A DNA stretch of 64,000 nucleotides from Micromonospora sp. PLK6-60. GTDB lineage: Bacteria; Actinomycetota; Actinomycetes; Mycobacteriales; Micromonosporaceae. The notes below the pieces were generated by a model that did no database searches, was not told the origin of the DNA, and saw only the letters and a program-made list of their open reading frames with translations. How positions within the stretch are numbered: position 1 is the first letter of the stretch; each line of letters begins with the position of its first letter. Below are positions 43,999 to 51,945 of this stretch, piece by piece. The position numbers and the translations under genes are program-made. The stretch spans positions 52,341-116,340 of the forward strand of contig NZ_JAIOAA010000017.1 in NCBI RefSeq assembly GCF_019890675.1, in the 5' to 3' direction.

Positions 43999-44405
43999 CT
44001 AATCTCCCTGCGGTGCACTGAAGTAGCGAAAGGACGGTCGGTGCGGTCCGGTGGAGCTGACGTTGGCGATGCCGGGTCGACGGGTGGACGTCGCCTGTGG
44101 CCATCGGGTCGGGTACGGGCACGCAAAGCGTCGATCGGCATGATTGCGTGAGTGTTTCCCAGTCCTTAATTGACTGTTTCCCACACCCCTGCAGGCAGCG
44201 CACGCCACAATGGCCGGCACCATCCAGGAAAGACGGTGCCGGCCCTGATCAATTCGACGAAGGAATTGCCACCACAATGGTCGGCGAACAGATTTCGCCG
44301 ACGGTGGACACACAATCGCGGTATCCGGGCCCGGGGCCAGATACTTCACGCAGGAAGTATCTTAGGGTCCCGTCGGGTGGACCTGTCAAGGGTCCGGCGG
44401 GACGG
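43999..44405. promoter_or_regulatory. urtA control region with GlnR-like site and inverted repeats
   Basis: No gene is seen in these 407 bases. Two GAAAC half-sites (minus strand, 44154-44158 and 44176-44180) are exactly 22 bases apart, the period of actinomycete GlnR boxes, although the partner GTnAC half-sites are poor. Three inverted repeats follow: 44212-44244 (10-base arms), 44281-44301 (8-base arms) and 44339-44362 (AGATACTTC/GAAGTATCT). Confidence 0.6.
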
Positions 44406-45488
44406 TCAGAGCTGGGCGAGCACGGTGAAGTCGAGACCCTCGGCCTCGGCGAGGTAGATCCGCTGGCGCACGTGCCGCCCACGCAGCCGCAGCCGACCGC
44501 GCGGCCCGTGGTACGCCACCGTGTCGGCGGCCGTCTCGATCGCCCGTACGTCGAGGGTGCGGGCCTGCCCGATCAGGGCGGCGAGCAGCATCACGCCCTC
44601 GTAGCAGGACTCCCCCAGGCTGCCCAGCGGCGGCGCCTCCACCCCGAACCGGCGGGCGAACTCGCCGTGGAAGTCGAGGGTCTCCTGCGTCACGAGGCCG
44701 GCGAAGAAGCCCGCCGTGCTGTAGAGCCGCCGCGTCGCGCCCGCCCCGCTGGCCAGCAGCATGTTCTCGTCCATCAGGGTGCTCAGCCGCAGGCACCGCT
44801 GGTCCAGCGCGGCACGCGCGAACGCCCGGTTGAACCGCACCGCGTCCGCGCCGACGAGCAGCATCACCACCGCGTCGGCCTCGCTGCGCTCGACCTGGCG
44901 CAACACGTCGTCGAAGTCGTGCGTCTCCAGCGGCAGGAACGCCTGCCCCACCACCCGACCACCGCCGCGCAGCGCGTACCGCTGGGCCGCCCGCGCGGTG
45001 CGCCGGGGCCACACGTAGTCGTTGCCCACCACGAACCAGCGGCGCACGCCCTGCTCCCCCGCGAGCAGCCGCATCGCGGGCCACAGCTGGGCGTCCGGCG
45101 TCTCGCTGGTCAGATAGACCCCCTCGGTACGCTCACCGCCCTCGTACAGGGCGGTGTAGACGTACGGCACGCGGTGCGCGACCCGGGGCGCGAGCGCCTG
45201 CCGCACCGAGGAGATGTGCCACCCGGTCACGCCCTGCACCGCGCCCACCGACACCAGCGCCTCGACCTCGGCGGCCACCTGGGCGGGCGGGGCGCCACCG
45301 TCGACCGGCACCAGCCGCACCTCCCGGCCCAGCACCCCACCACCGGCGTTGATCTCCTCGACCGCGAGCTGGGCGCAGAGTTCGCAGGTCGGGCCGAACA
45401 TTCCCGCCGGCCCGCGCATCGGGTACACCAGCGCGATGCTGACCACGGCCCGATCGACGGTGAGCCACGGCGGTGCCGGCGCGGACAT
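44406..45488 (-). CDS. Signal-less UrtA/AmiC-like substrate-binding protein
   Basis: A 360-residue two-lobed binding protein of the same family as UrtA (IALVYPMRGPAGMFGPTCELCAQLAVEEINAGGGVLGREV, YEGGERTEGVYLTSETP). It has no signal peptide or lipobox, so it should stay in the cytoplasm like AmiC, the amide sensor. It lies between urtA and a divergent MarR gene. I infer an intracellular sensor for urea or amides. ATG 45488 is preferred; an in-frame GTG-type extension adds only a short polar stretch. Confidence 0.8.
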   Translation of the reverse strand: MSAPAPPWLTVDRAVVSIALVYPMRGPAGMFGPTCELCAQLAVEEINAGGGVLGREVRLVPVDGGAPPAQVAAEVEALVSVGAVQGVTGWHISSVRQALAPRVAHRVPYVYTALYEGGERTEGVYLTSETPDAQLWPAMRLLAGEQGVRRWFVVGNDYVWPRRTARAAQRYALRGGGRVVGQAFLPLETHDFDDVLRQVERSEADAVVMLLVGADAVRFNRAFARAALDQRCLRLSTLMDENMLLASGAGATRRLYSTAGFFAGLVTQETLDFHGEFARRFGVEAPPLGSLGESCYEGVMLLAALIGQARTLDVRAIETAADTVAYHGPRGRLRLRGRHVRQRIYLAEAEGLDFTVLAQL

Positions 45489-45584
45489 GAGCCCATGATT
45501 GCCCGGCCGACCCGGGAAAACCACAGCTCACCACGGACCGGGACGACTCGGTACCATGGCAGGGCCACCGGCCCAGGGAGTTCC

Positions 45585-46049
45585 ATGTCAGACGTGCCCG
45601 GGGCGCCAGCCGACCTGCTGCGCTCGCTCACCCGCGCCGAACGGCTGCTCTCCCGCCGGTTGGCCGCCGTGCTGGCCGACGACGAGCTGACCACCGAGGC
45701 GTGGCGGGTGCTGTGCCTGCTCGCCGACGGTCAGGGCCACCCGATGAGCGAGGTGTCCGCCGAGGCGTCGTTGCCGCCGGGCACCCTCACCAAGCTGGTC
45801 GACCAGCTCGTCGACCGTAACCTGGTGTTCCGGCGGATCGACCCGCTGGACCGCCGACGGATCCGGGCCTACCTGACCACCCGGGGCCGCCGCGAGCACG
45901 CCCGCGTCGACGAGCGGATCCGGGCCAGCCTCGCCGAGGCGGGCGTACCGGCCGACACCGCCCTGCTCGACCACCTCGCCGACCTGATCGCCCGACTCGA
46001 CCCGGCCGGTCGCCGCGACCACGCCGAGGCGGCCGGCCTTCACCGCTGA
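45585..46049 (+). CDS. MarR-family transcriptional regulator
   Basis: A 154-residue MarR protein. The winged helix-turn-helix spans VLCLLADGQGHPMSEVSAEASLPPGTLTKLVDQLVDRNLVFRRIDPLDRRRIRAYLT, with the DxRxxR wing intact. ATG 45585 has CAGGGAG upstream. It diverges by 96 bases from the AmiC-like gene and converges on the urease operon, so it likely controls the former and perhaps urea genes. Ligand unknown. Confidence 0.9.
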   Translation: MSDVPGAPADLLRSLTRAERLLSRRLAAVLADDELTTEAWRVLCLLADGQGHPMSEVSAEASLPPGTLTKLVDQLVDRNLVFRRIDPLDRRRIRAYLTTRGRREHARVDERIRASLAEAGVPADTALLDHLADLIARLDPAGRRDHAEAAGLHR

Positions 46050-46057
46050 CTCCCGCT

Positions 46058-46795
46058 TCACACCACCGTGGCGAGGGTCGCGTCGCCCAGGTGGGCGCGC
46101 AGCGTGTGCGCGTCGGGCGCGGTGGCGGTCCACAGTGTCGCCGGGCCACCGGCCAGCGGCAGCCGGGCGAGGGTGCCCTCGACGGTCGCGGCCTCGGCGG
46201 GGCGGGACGGGTCCACCACCAGCAGCGACCCGGTGGCCGGCGCGCCGCCGAGCACCGCGGGGCCGGCCCAGCCGGGCGCGCCCGGTCCCACGGCCAGCGA
46301 CTGGCGCAGCAGCGGCCGGCCGTCGTAGTCGACCCGGGTGTGCACGACGGCCGCGCCGGGCGTCTCGCCGTACCGGCCGCAGATCACCTCGTCGCGCCAG
46401 GTCAGCCGCGCTCCGGCGGCCAGCTCGACCTGGGATTCGGCGAGGTGCGCGCAGCCGGCCGCCGCGACCAGTTGCTCGGGCAGCCAGTGCAGTGCGCCGC
46501 CGTCGTGCACCACGGCGCGGACCGCCATCCGCGACACGGCGTCGGGCCGGCCGGGCAGGGCGACCGAGGCGGCGACGGTGTGCACCCGCACCGCCGCGCC
46601 CTCCCCCACGTCGATCTCCAGGCGCAGGTCGTCGCCGGCGAGCGGGCCGGCCGCCCCGCCGACGACGTACACGGTCGCGGCACGGCCGTGCCCGGGTGTC
46701 TGCCGCAGCAGCAGCGGCGTCTCACCGCGCAGCTCGGCGAGGACCGTGCCGCCCCGGCCGTCCGCGCGGGCCACCACCCGGGCGAACGCGCGCAT
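46058..46795 (-). CDS. ureD: Urease accessory protein UreD (UreH)
   Basis: A 245-residue UreD-family protein, recognised by GPLAGDDLRLEIDVGEGAAVRVHTVAAS and the WLPEQLVAAAGCAHLAESQVELAAGARLTWRDEVICGRYGE core. It binds apo-urease and, with UreF and UreG, passes nickel to the active site. ATG 46795 overlaps the ureG stop by one base (TGATG). It is the last gene of the urease operon. Confidence 0.9.
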   Translation of the reverse strand: MRAFARVVARADGRGGTVLAELRGETPLLLRQTPGHGRAATVYVVGGAAGPLAGDDLRLEIDVGEGAAVRVHTVAASVALPGRPDAVSRMAVRAVVHDGGALHWLPEQLVAAAGCAHLAESQVELAAGARLTWRDEVICGRYGETPGAAVVHTRVDYDGRPLLRQSLAVGPGAPGWAGPAVLGGAPATGSLLVVDPSRPAEAATVEGTLARLPLAGGPATLWTATAPDAHTLRAHLGDATLATVV

Positions 46796-47562
46796 CAGGC
46801 CGGACCGGCCGGCGCGGCGATCGGGTGCCGGACCGCGTGGTGGGCCAGTTGGTGGCGGATCCAGTCGGCGACCCGGCCCGCCGTCGGGTCGCCGACGATC
46901 GACAGGAACACGGTCGGCAGGTCGCCGCGCCGGGCCCGCGCGTCCCGGTCCATGACGGCCAGGTCCGCGCCCACCATGGGGGCCAGGTCGGTCTTGTTGA
47001 TCACGAGCAGGTCGGCGGACGTGACCCCGGGCCCGCCCTTGCGCGGCACCTTGTCCCCGCCGGCCACGTCGACCACGAAGATCTGCCGGTCCACCAGGCC
47101 CCGACTGAACGTGGCGGTCAGGTTGTCCCCGCCGCTCTCGACCAGCACCAGGTCCAGCGGGCCGACCGCCTCGGCCAACTCGTCCACGGCGTCGAGGTTG
47201 GCCCCGATGTCGTCGCGGATGGCGGTGTGCGGGCAGCACCCGGTCTCCACGGCGCGGATCCGGGTCGGGTCCAGCACGCCGGCCCGCTTGAGGAAGTCGG
47301 CGTCTTCGGTCGTGTAGATGTCGTTGGTGACCACGCCGAGTCGCAGCTCGCCGGCGAACGCCCGGCACAGGGCCGCCACCAGGGCGGTCTTGCCGGACCC
47401 GACCGGCCCGCCGATGCCGACGCGCAGCGCCCGGCCGGCCTGTGCCAGCGGCGGATGCGGGTCCACCCCCGGTTCGGGGTGGGTGTGCGGAACGGTCTCG
47501 TCGTGCGGGGCATCCGGGTCGGCAGTGGGCGCAGCGGTCGGCGAAACGGTGTCAGGACGCAA
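46795..47562 (-). CDS. ureG: Urease accessory GTPase UreG
   Basis: A 255-residue SIMIBI GTPase. The P-loop is GPVGSGKTA (53-61), the nickel motif is VETGCCPHTAIRDD and the base-specificity motif is INKTD. The N-terminal 45 residues carry His20, 26, 28 and 36, a metal-binding tail. TTG 47562 is chosen because GGGAGG lies nine bases upstream and no ATG or GTG fits. The gene overlaps the end of ureF by 11 bases. It drives nickel insertion by GTP hydrolysis. Confidence 0.93.
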   Translation of the reverse strand: MRPDTVSPTAAPTADPDAPHDETVPHTHPEPGVDPHPPLAQAGRALRVGIGGPVGSGKTALVAALCRAFAGELRLGVVTNDIYTTEDADFLKRAGVLDPTRIRAVETGCCPHTAIRDDIGANLDAVDELAEAVGPLDLVLVESGGDNLTATFSRGLVDRQIFVVDVAGGDKVPRKGGPGVTSADLLVINKTDLAPMVGADLAVMDRDARARRGDLPTVFLSIVGDPTAGRVADWIRHQLAHHAVRHPIAAPAGPA

Positions 47563-48244
47563 AGAGACGCACCTCCCAGGTGGCATGAGCTTCGGCATGG
47601 ATGTCGGCAAGGGGCGCGGCGGCCGCGGGCAGCCGCTCGGGTGGGTCGTCGGCGGCCCGGGCCGCCTCGGCGGCGGTGCCGTCGCACCGGTCGGCGAGAC
47701 CGACCAGCAGGGCCTGGACCTGGTACGGGTCGAGGCCGAGCAGGCGTACGCCCGCACTGGCCGCACCGGTCACCGTGCCGTGGGCGGCGACCGTGGCGGT
47801 CTCGGCGCGGCTCAGGCCGGCGGCGGCGCAGAGCAGCCCGAGCACCAACGGCTGGTGCGCACCGCCAGGTGTGCGGGGCAGGTCGTCGAAGGACGCCTCC
47901 GGCCAGATGGCCCGGCCCGCGCGCAGCAGAGCCCGACCCTGGCGACGGGACACCGTGCGCAGCGCCGGTGCCGCCGTCCGGGCGTCCAGCTCCGCATCGA
48001 GCAACGCCAGCGTGGACCCGCGTACGGCGGGACCGGCCGAGGTCACCGCCCGGTGCGCCGCCGCCGCGAACGCCGCGCCGACCAGCCCGGCGGTGGCCAG
48101 CCGGCCGGCCAGGAACGCCTCCAACGAGGCCAGGTCGGTGACCCGGCCGGCGGCGACGGCGGCCTCCAGGCCGCCGGAGTGGGCGTGCGCGCCGGCCGGG
48201 AAGCGACCGTCGGCCAGCAACAGGAGCAGGCTCGACGTCGCCAT
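47552..48244 (-). CDS. ureF: Urease accessory protein UreF
   Basis: A 230-residue all-alpha UreF protein. DGRFPAGAHAHSGGLEAAVAAGRV at the N-terminus and HQPLVLGLLCAAAGLSRAETATVAAHGTVTGAASAGVRLL in the second half are typical. It bridges UreD and UreG and gates nickel transfer. ATG 48244 overlaps the ureC stop by one base (TGATG). Confidence 0.92.
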   Translation of the reverse strand: MATSSLLLLLADGRFPAGAHAHSGGLEAAVAAGRVTDLASLEAFLAGRLATAGLVGAAFAAAAHRAVTSAGPAVRGSTLALLDAELDARTAAPALRTVSRRQGRALLRAGRAIWPEASFDDLPRTPGGAHQPLVLGLLCAAAGLSRAETATVAAHGTVTGAASAGVRLLGLDPYQVQALLVGLADRCDGTAAEAARAADDPPERLPAAAAPLADIHAEAHATWEVRLFAS

Positions 48245-49947
48245 CAGAACAGGAAGTACCGCTGGGCCATCGGCAGGCGTGGCACCGGGTCCGGCTCCAC
48301 CACCTGACCGTCGATCCGCACGGTGAAGGTGTCCGGGTCCACCTCGATCCGGGGCATCGCGTCGTTCTCCGGCAGGTCGGCCTTGCCCCGCGAGCGCACG
48401 TCCGCGACCGGCACCACCCGTCGCCGCACGTCGAGGCGCAGCCCGGCGTCGAGGGCGGCCGGCGCGACGAACGCCAGGCTGGTGGCCGCCGCCGCGACGC
48501 CGTACGCCCCGAACATCGGGCGCGGCAGCATCGGCTGCGGCGTGGGGATGGACGCGTTGGCGTCACCCAGCTGGGCGTACGCGATCATGCCGCCCTTGAG
48601 CACCAGGTGCGGTCGTACGCCGAAGAACGCCGGATCCCACAGCACCAGGTCGGCCAGCTTGCCCGGCTCGACCGAGCCGATCTCGGTGTCCAGCCCGTTC
48701 GCCATCGCCGCGCAGATGGTGTACTTCGCCACGTACCGGCGGGCCCGGTGGTTGTCGGCCGCGCCGTCGCCGGGCAGCGCGCCGACCCGCTCCTTCATGA
48801 CGTGCGCGCTCTGCCAGGTGCGCAGGATCACCTCGCCCACCCGGCCCATCGCCTGGGCGTCGGAGCCGATGATGGAGATCGCGCCGAGGTCGTGCAGCAG
48901 GTCCTCGGCGGCCATGGTGGACGGTCGGATGCGGCTCTCGGCGAAGGCCAGGTCCTCCGGCACGGACGGGTTGAGATGGTGGCAGACCATCAGCATGTCC
49001 AGGTGCTCGGCGAGGGTGTTGGCGGTGTACGGCCGGGTCGGGTTGGTCGACGACGGCAGCACGTTGGGCTCGCTGGCCACCGTGATGATGTCCGGCGCGT
49101 GCCCGCCGCCCGCGCCCTCGGTGTGGTACGAGTGGATGGCCCGGCCGGCGATCGCCCGCAGCGTGTCGGCCACGAAACCGGCCTCGTTGAGGGTGTCGGT
49201 GTGGATGGACACCTGCACCCCGGAGGCGTCCGCCACCCGCAGGCAGGCGTCGATCGCCGCCGGGGTGGTGCCCCAGTCCTCGTGCAGCTTGAAACCGCCC
49301 GCGCCGGCGCGTAACTGCTCCCACAGCGCCTCCGGCGAGACGGTGTTGCCCTTGCCGAGCAGCAGCACGTTGACCGGCAGCGGGTCCAGCGCCTCGTGCA
49401 TGCGGGCCAGGTGCCAGGCGTTCGGGGTGACCGTCGTGGCCCGGGTGCCCTCGGCGGGGCCGGTGCCGCCGCCGACGAGGGTGGTGACGCCGCTGGCCAG
49501 CGCCTCGGTGACGATCTGCGGGCAGATGAAGTGCACGTGGGTGTCGACGGCGCCGGCCGTGAGGATCCGGCCGTTGCCGGCGATGACCTCGGTGGCCGGG
49601 CCGATGACCAGCTCGGGGTGGACGCCGGGCATGGTGTCCGGGTTGCCGGCCCGGCCGAGGGCGACGATCCGCCCGTCGCGCAGACCCACGTCGGCCTTGA
49701 CCACGCCCCAGTGGTCGAGCACCACCGCGCCGGTGATGACGGTGTCCAGCGCCCCCTCGGCGCGGGTCGCCCGCGACTGGCCCATCGACTCGCGGATCAC
49801 CTTCCCGCCGCCGAAGACCGCCTCGTCGCCGCCCACGCAGTGGTCGGTCTCCACCTCGATCAGCAGGCTCGTGTCGGCCAGCCGGATGCGGTCGCCGGTG
49901 GTCGGCCCGTACAGGTCGATGTAGCGGTCCCGCCGCACGGCGCTCAC
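48244..49947 (-). CDS. ureC: Urease alpha subunit
   Basis: A 567-residue amidohydrolase holding the dinickel site that splits urea to ammonia and carbamate. All ligands are present, offset by three from the Klebsiella numbering: His137 and His139 (DTHVHF), carbamylated Lys220 (GGFKLHEDWG), His249, His275 and Asp363 (GSDAQAMGR). The mobile flap has Cys322-His323 (MVCHHLNP). GTG 49947 overlaps the ureB stop (GTGA). Length and motifs indicate an active enzyme. Confidence 0.98.
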   Translation of the reverse strand: MSAVRRDRYIDLYGPTTGDRIRLADTSLLIEVETDHCVGGDEAVFGGGKVIRESMGQSRATRAEGALDTVITGAVVLDHWGVVKADVGLRDGRIVALGRAGNPDTMPGVHPELVIGPATEVIAGNGRILTAGAVDTHVHFICPQIVTEALASGVTTLVGGGTGPAEGTRATTVTPNAWHLARMHEALDPLPVNVLLLGKGNTVSPEALWEQLRAGAGGFKLHEDWGTTPAAIDACLRVADASGVQVSIHTDTLNEAGFVADTLRAIAGRAIHSYHTEGAGGGHAPDIITVASEPNVLPSSTNPTRPYTANTLAEHLDMLMVCHHLNPSVPEDLAFAESRIRPSTMAAEDLLHDLGAISIIGSDAQAMGRVGEVILRTWQSAHVMKERVGALPGDGAADNHRARRYVAKYTICAAMANGLDTEIGSVEPGKLADLVLWDPAFFGVRPHLVLKGGMIAYAQLGDANASIPTPQPMLPRPMFGAYGVAAAATSLAFVAPAALDAGLRLDVRRRVVPVADVRSRGKADLPENDAMPRIEVDPDTFTVRIDGQVVEPDPVPRLPMAQRYFLF

Positions 49948-50309
49948 CGCGCCGGCCCGTCGGTCGTCGGCGCCGCTGTTTTGGGCGCGGTCGGTGACGC
50001 TTCGTCCAGCGGCCCGGCGCACTCGCCACGGAGACCGGGCACGACGCGTGCGCCGCCGAGCGGGACCAGCTCGACGGTGCGGCTCACGCCCGGCTCGAAC
50101 CGGACCGAGGTACCCGCCGGAACGGCGAGACGCTGACCCCAGGCGACGGCCCGGTCGAACATCAGGGCCGGGTTGGCCTCGGCGAAGTGGTAGTGCGAGC
50201 CGACCTGCACCGGACGGTCGGCGGTGTTGACCACGACCAGGGTGGTCACCGGCCGACCCACGTTGATCTCGACCGGGCTGGCCGCCGGCAGGATCTCCCC
50301 GGGGATCAC
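49944..50309 (-). CDS. ureB: Urease beta subunit
   Basis: A 121-residue UreB: opening IPGEILPA, then VVVNTADRPVQVGSHYHFAEANPAL and AVAWGQRLAVPAGTSVRFEPG. A disordered Ala/Pro/Thr tail ends the chain. GTG 50309 overlaps the ureA stop (GTGA). It is a separate gene, not fused to ureA as in some epsilonproteobacteria. Confidence 0.96.
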   Translation of the reverse strand: MIPGEILPAASPVEINVGRPVTTLVVVNTADRPVQVGSHYHFAEANPALMFDRAVAWGQRLAVPAGTSVRFEPGVSRTVELVPLGGARVVPGLRGECAGPLDEASPTAPKTAAPTTDGPAR

Positions 50310-50608
50310 GGGATCGGGTGGTGCACCGTCACGAGCTTGGTACCGTCCGGGAACGTCGCCTCCACCTGCACCTCCCTCAGCAGCTCGGGGATGCCGTCCT
50401 GGACGTCGTCGCGGCCGAGCACCGTCCGGCCGGCCGACATGAGGTCGACCACCGACCGTCCGTCGCGGGCCCCTTCGAGCAGGAAGGCGGTGATGATCGC
50501 GACGGCTTCGGGATAGTTGAGTCGCAGGCCGCGCTCGCGGCGGCGGCGAGCGACGTCGGCCGCGACGTGGACGAGCAGGCGGTCCTGCTCGTGCGGGCTG
50601 AGGAACAC
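50306..50608 (-). CDS. ureA: Urease gamma subunit
   Basis: A 100-residue UreA of canonical length: FLSPHEQDRLLVHVAADVARRRRERGLRLNYPEAVAIITAFLLEGARDG, then TVLGRDDVQDGIPELLREVQVEATFPDGTKLVTVHHPI. GTG 50608 has GGAG about seven bases upstream. It is the first gene of ureABCFGD. A probable promoter lies about 210 bases upstream. Confidence 0.96.
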   Translation of the reverse strand: MFLSPHEQDRLLVHVAADVARRRRERGLRLNYPEAVAIITAFLLEGARDGRSVVDLMSAGRTVLGRDDVQDGIPELLREVQVEATFPDGTKLVTVHHPIP

Positions 50609-50820
50609 GGGATTCTCCGGTGGGGATCGGCGTGGCCCGCTCGCCGTCGGCTCCGCGCGGAAGCCGCGCCGGGCAGCACCACCCGGAGGACGAGCTGGAG
50701 TCACACGACCGCCGCGACGACCGCCGACGGGGTGGCCCGGGACTCCACCATCCCGGCCCGCGCGACGGGCACCCGGCGGTGTCGGTCGGATGCGGACCGC
50801 ACCGCCCACCGCTTCCGCCG

Positions 50821-50858
50821 ACCGTAGAGGATCGCCACCGGCGGGGGCAACAGTGTTG
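50821..50858 (-). promoter_or_regulatory. Probable urease promoter with palindrome
   Basis: On the minus strand TTGCCC (50845-50850) and TACGGT (50821-50826) are 18 bases apart. The 11-base palindrome CAACAGTGTTG (50848-50858) overlaps the -35. The leader to ureA would be about 205 bases; the rest of the 50609-50919 gap shows no gene. Confidence 0.55.
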
Positions 50859-50919
50859 GGTGAGTCCACGCCCTCCGAATACGTGGGGGCAGCGGCCGAT
50901 CAACCCCGGGGAATCGAGG

Positions 50920-51762
50920 TCAGTGCGGGAGCTCGGCGGCGCAGCAGGCCTCGCCGTCGGCGGAGAGCAGGCCCTCGAAGTCCGCACACTTGATCTTGAA
51001 GCGGCCGCGCTGCCCCCAGCCGGCCCCCCACGAGTTCTGGAACAGGTACGCCCGCTCCTCGTCCAGCCGGTCCAGCATCACGTAGCAGTGTCCACCGGCC
51101 ACCGCGCCGGTAGGCTTCACGTAGCCGTCGGCGTCCGGGTGGAACATGTCGTCCGTCCAGTTGGTGCCGACCACCACCGACCCCTGGGTGTTGATCCACT
51201 GATCGATCTCGGCCAGCGAGCCGGCGAACGCGAACGCCGCCAGCCGGCCCCGGTTGCGCAGCGCCAGCGCCCCGGACCGCACGGTCGAGCCGTTCTCCGC
51301 CCGCGGCTCACCGTCGATCACCTTGCACTCGTAGTACAGCGCGTGCGCATCGGTGTTCTGGTACTCCCCCGGCACCGGCGTGGCGTCCACCCAACCCGAC
51401 CAGCCGAAACCCACGCAGTGCCCGGTGTCGCCCTGGTCCAACTGGACCGGCAACTGCCAGGCCGGAGCCGCGTCGCCGGCCGGCGTCGGAGCCGGCGCGG
51501 GCGGGGGCCCGCCGGCCTGCTTCTTCAGCCAGCGCCAGAAGACCAGGTACGCCCGCCAGTCGGTGAAGTACGTGGTCTCGTTCAGCACCTGTTCGATGGT
51601 CCGCTGCCGGATCTCCGCCGGCGGCTCGGCGATCTCCATGAGCCGCGGCAGCGACCAGTCCCGCGGGTCCGGCCGGTACACCCGGCCCAGCAGATGAGGG
51701 CCGATCACCTCGCTCGCGCTGCGTTCCGGTGGGTCCTGCGCCAACCGCCGGTTCAACTCCAT
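50920..51762 (-). CDS. Cytosolic papain-like (C1) cysteine peptidase
   Basis: A 280-residue protein with the papain triad in order: oxyanion Gln110 and Cys116 in DQGDTGHCVGFGW, His225 in AGGHCYVML and Asn243 in FQNSWGAGWG. The Cys motif diverges from the usual CGSCWAF. There is no signal peptide or inhibitory propeptide; the first 95 residues are a polar region with a Pro-rich linker. That suggests a cytosolic or contact-delivered protease, target unknown. ATG 51762 is followed by a plausible N-terminus. It has no co-transcribed partner. Confidence 0.8.
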   Translation of the reverse strand: MELNRRLAQDPPERSASEVIGPHLLGRVYRPDPRDWSLPRLMEIAEPPAEIRQRTIEQVLNETTYFTDWRAYLVFWRWLKKQAGGPPPAPAPTPAGDAAPAWQLPVQLDQGDTGHCVGFGWSGWVDATPVPGEYQNTDAHALYYECKVIDGEPRAENGSTVRSGALALRNRGRLAAFAFAGSLAEIDQWINTQGSVVVGTNWTDDMFHPDADGYVKPTGAVAGGHCYVMLDRLDEERAYLFQNSWGAGWGQRGRFKIKCADFEGLLSADGEACCAAELPH

Positions 51763-51945
51763 GACGGCCTACCTCTCCGACCACCCCCAGCAGGGATTTT
51801 CCGCTCTCACGATGCGCCCCGGCTGGCGCCCGGCACAGTCCGTTTGCCGACTGCCGGCACGGAATCCGCCAACCGGGTGGGCTCAGGGAGCGGCCATCAC
51901 CTCGGTTCCCTGCCCAGAAGCTGTGCTGTACGGCGCCTGACGCGG

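Noticed and set aside
44148..44192. Full GlnR consensus box
   Set aside because: Only the two GAAAC half-sites fit well; the GTnAC half-sites are poor, so it is reported as GlnR-like rather than as a proven box.
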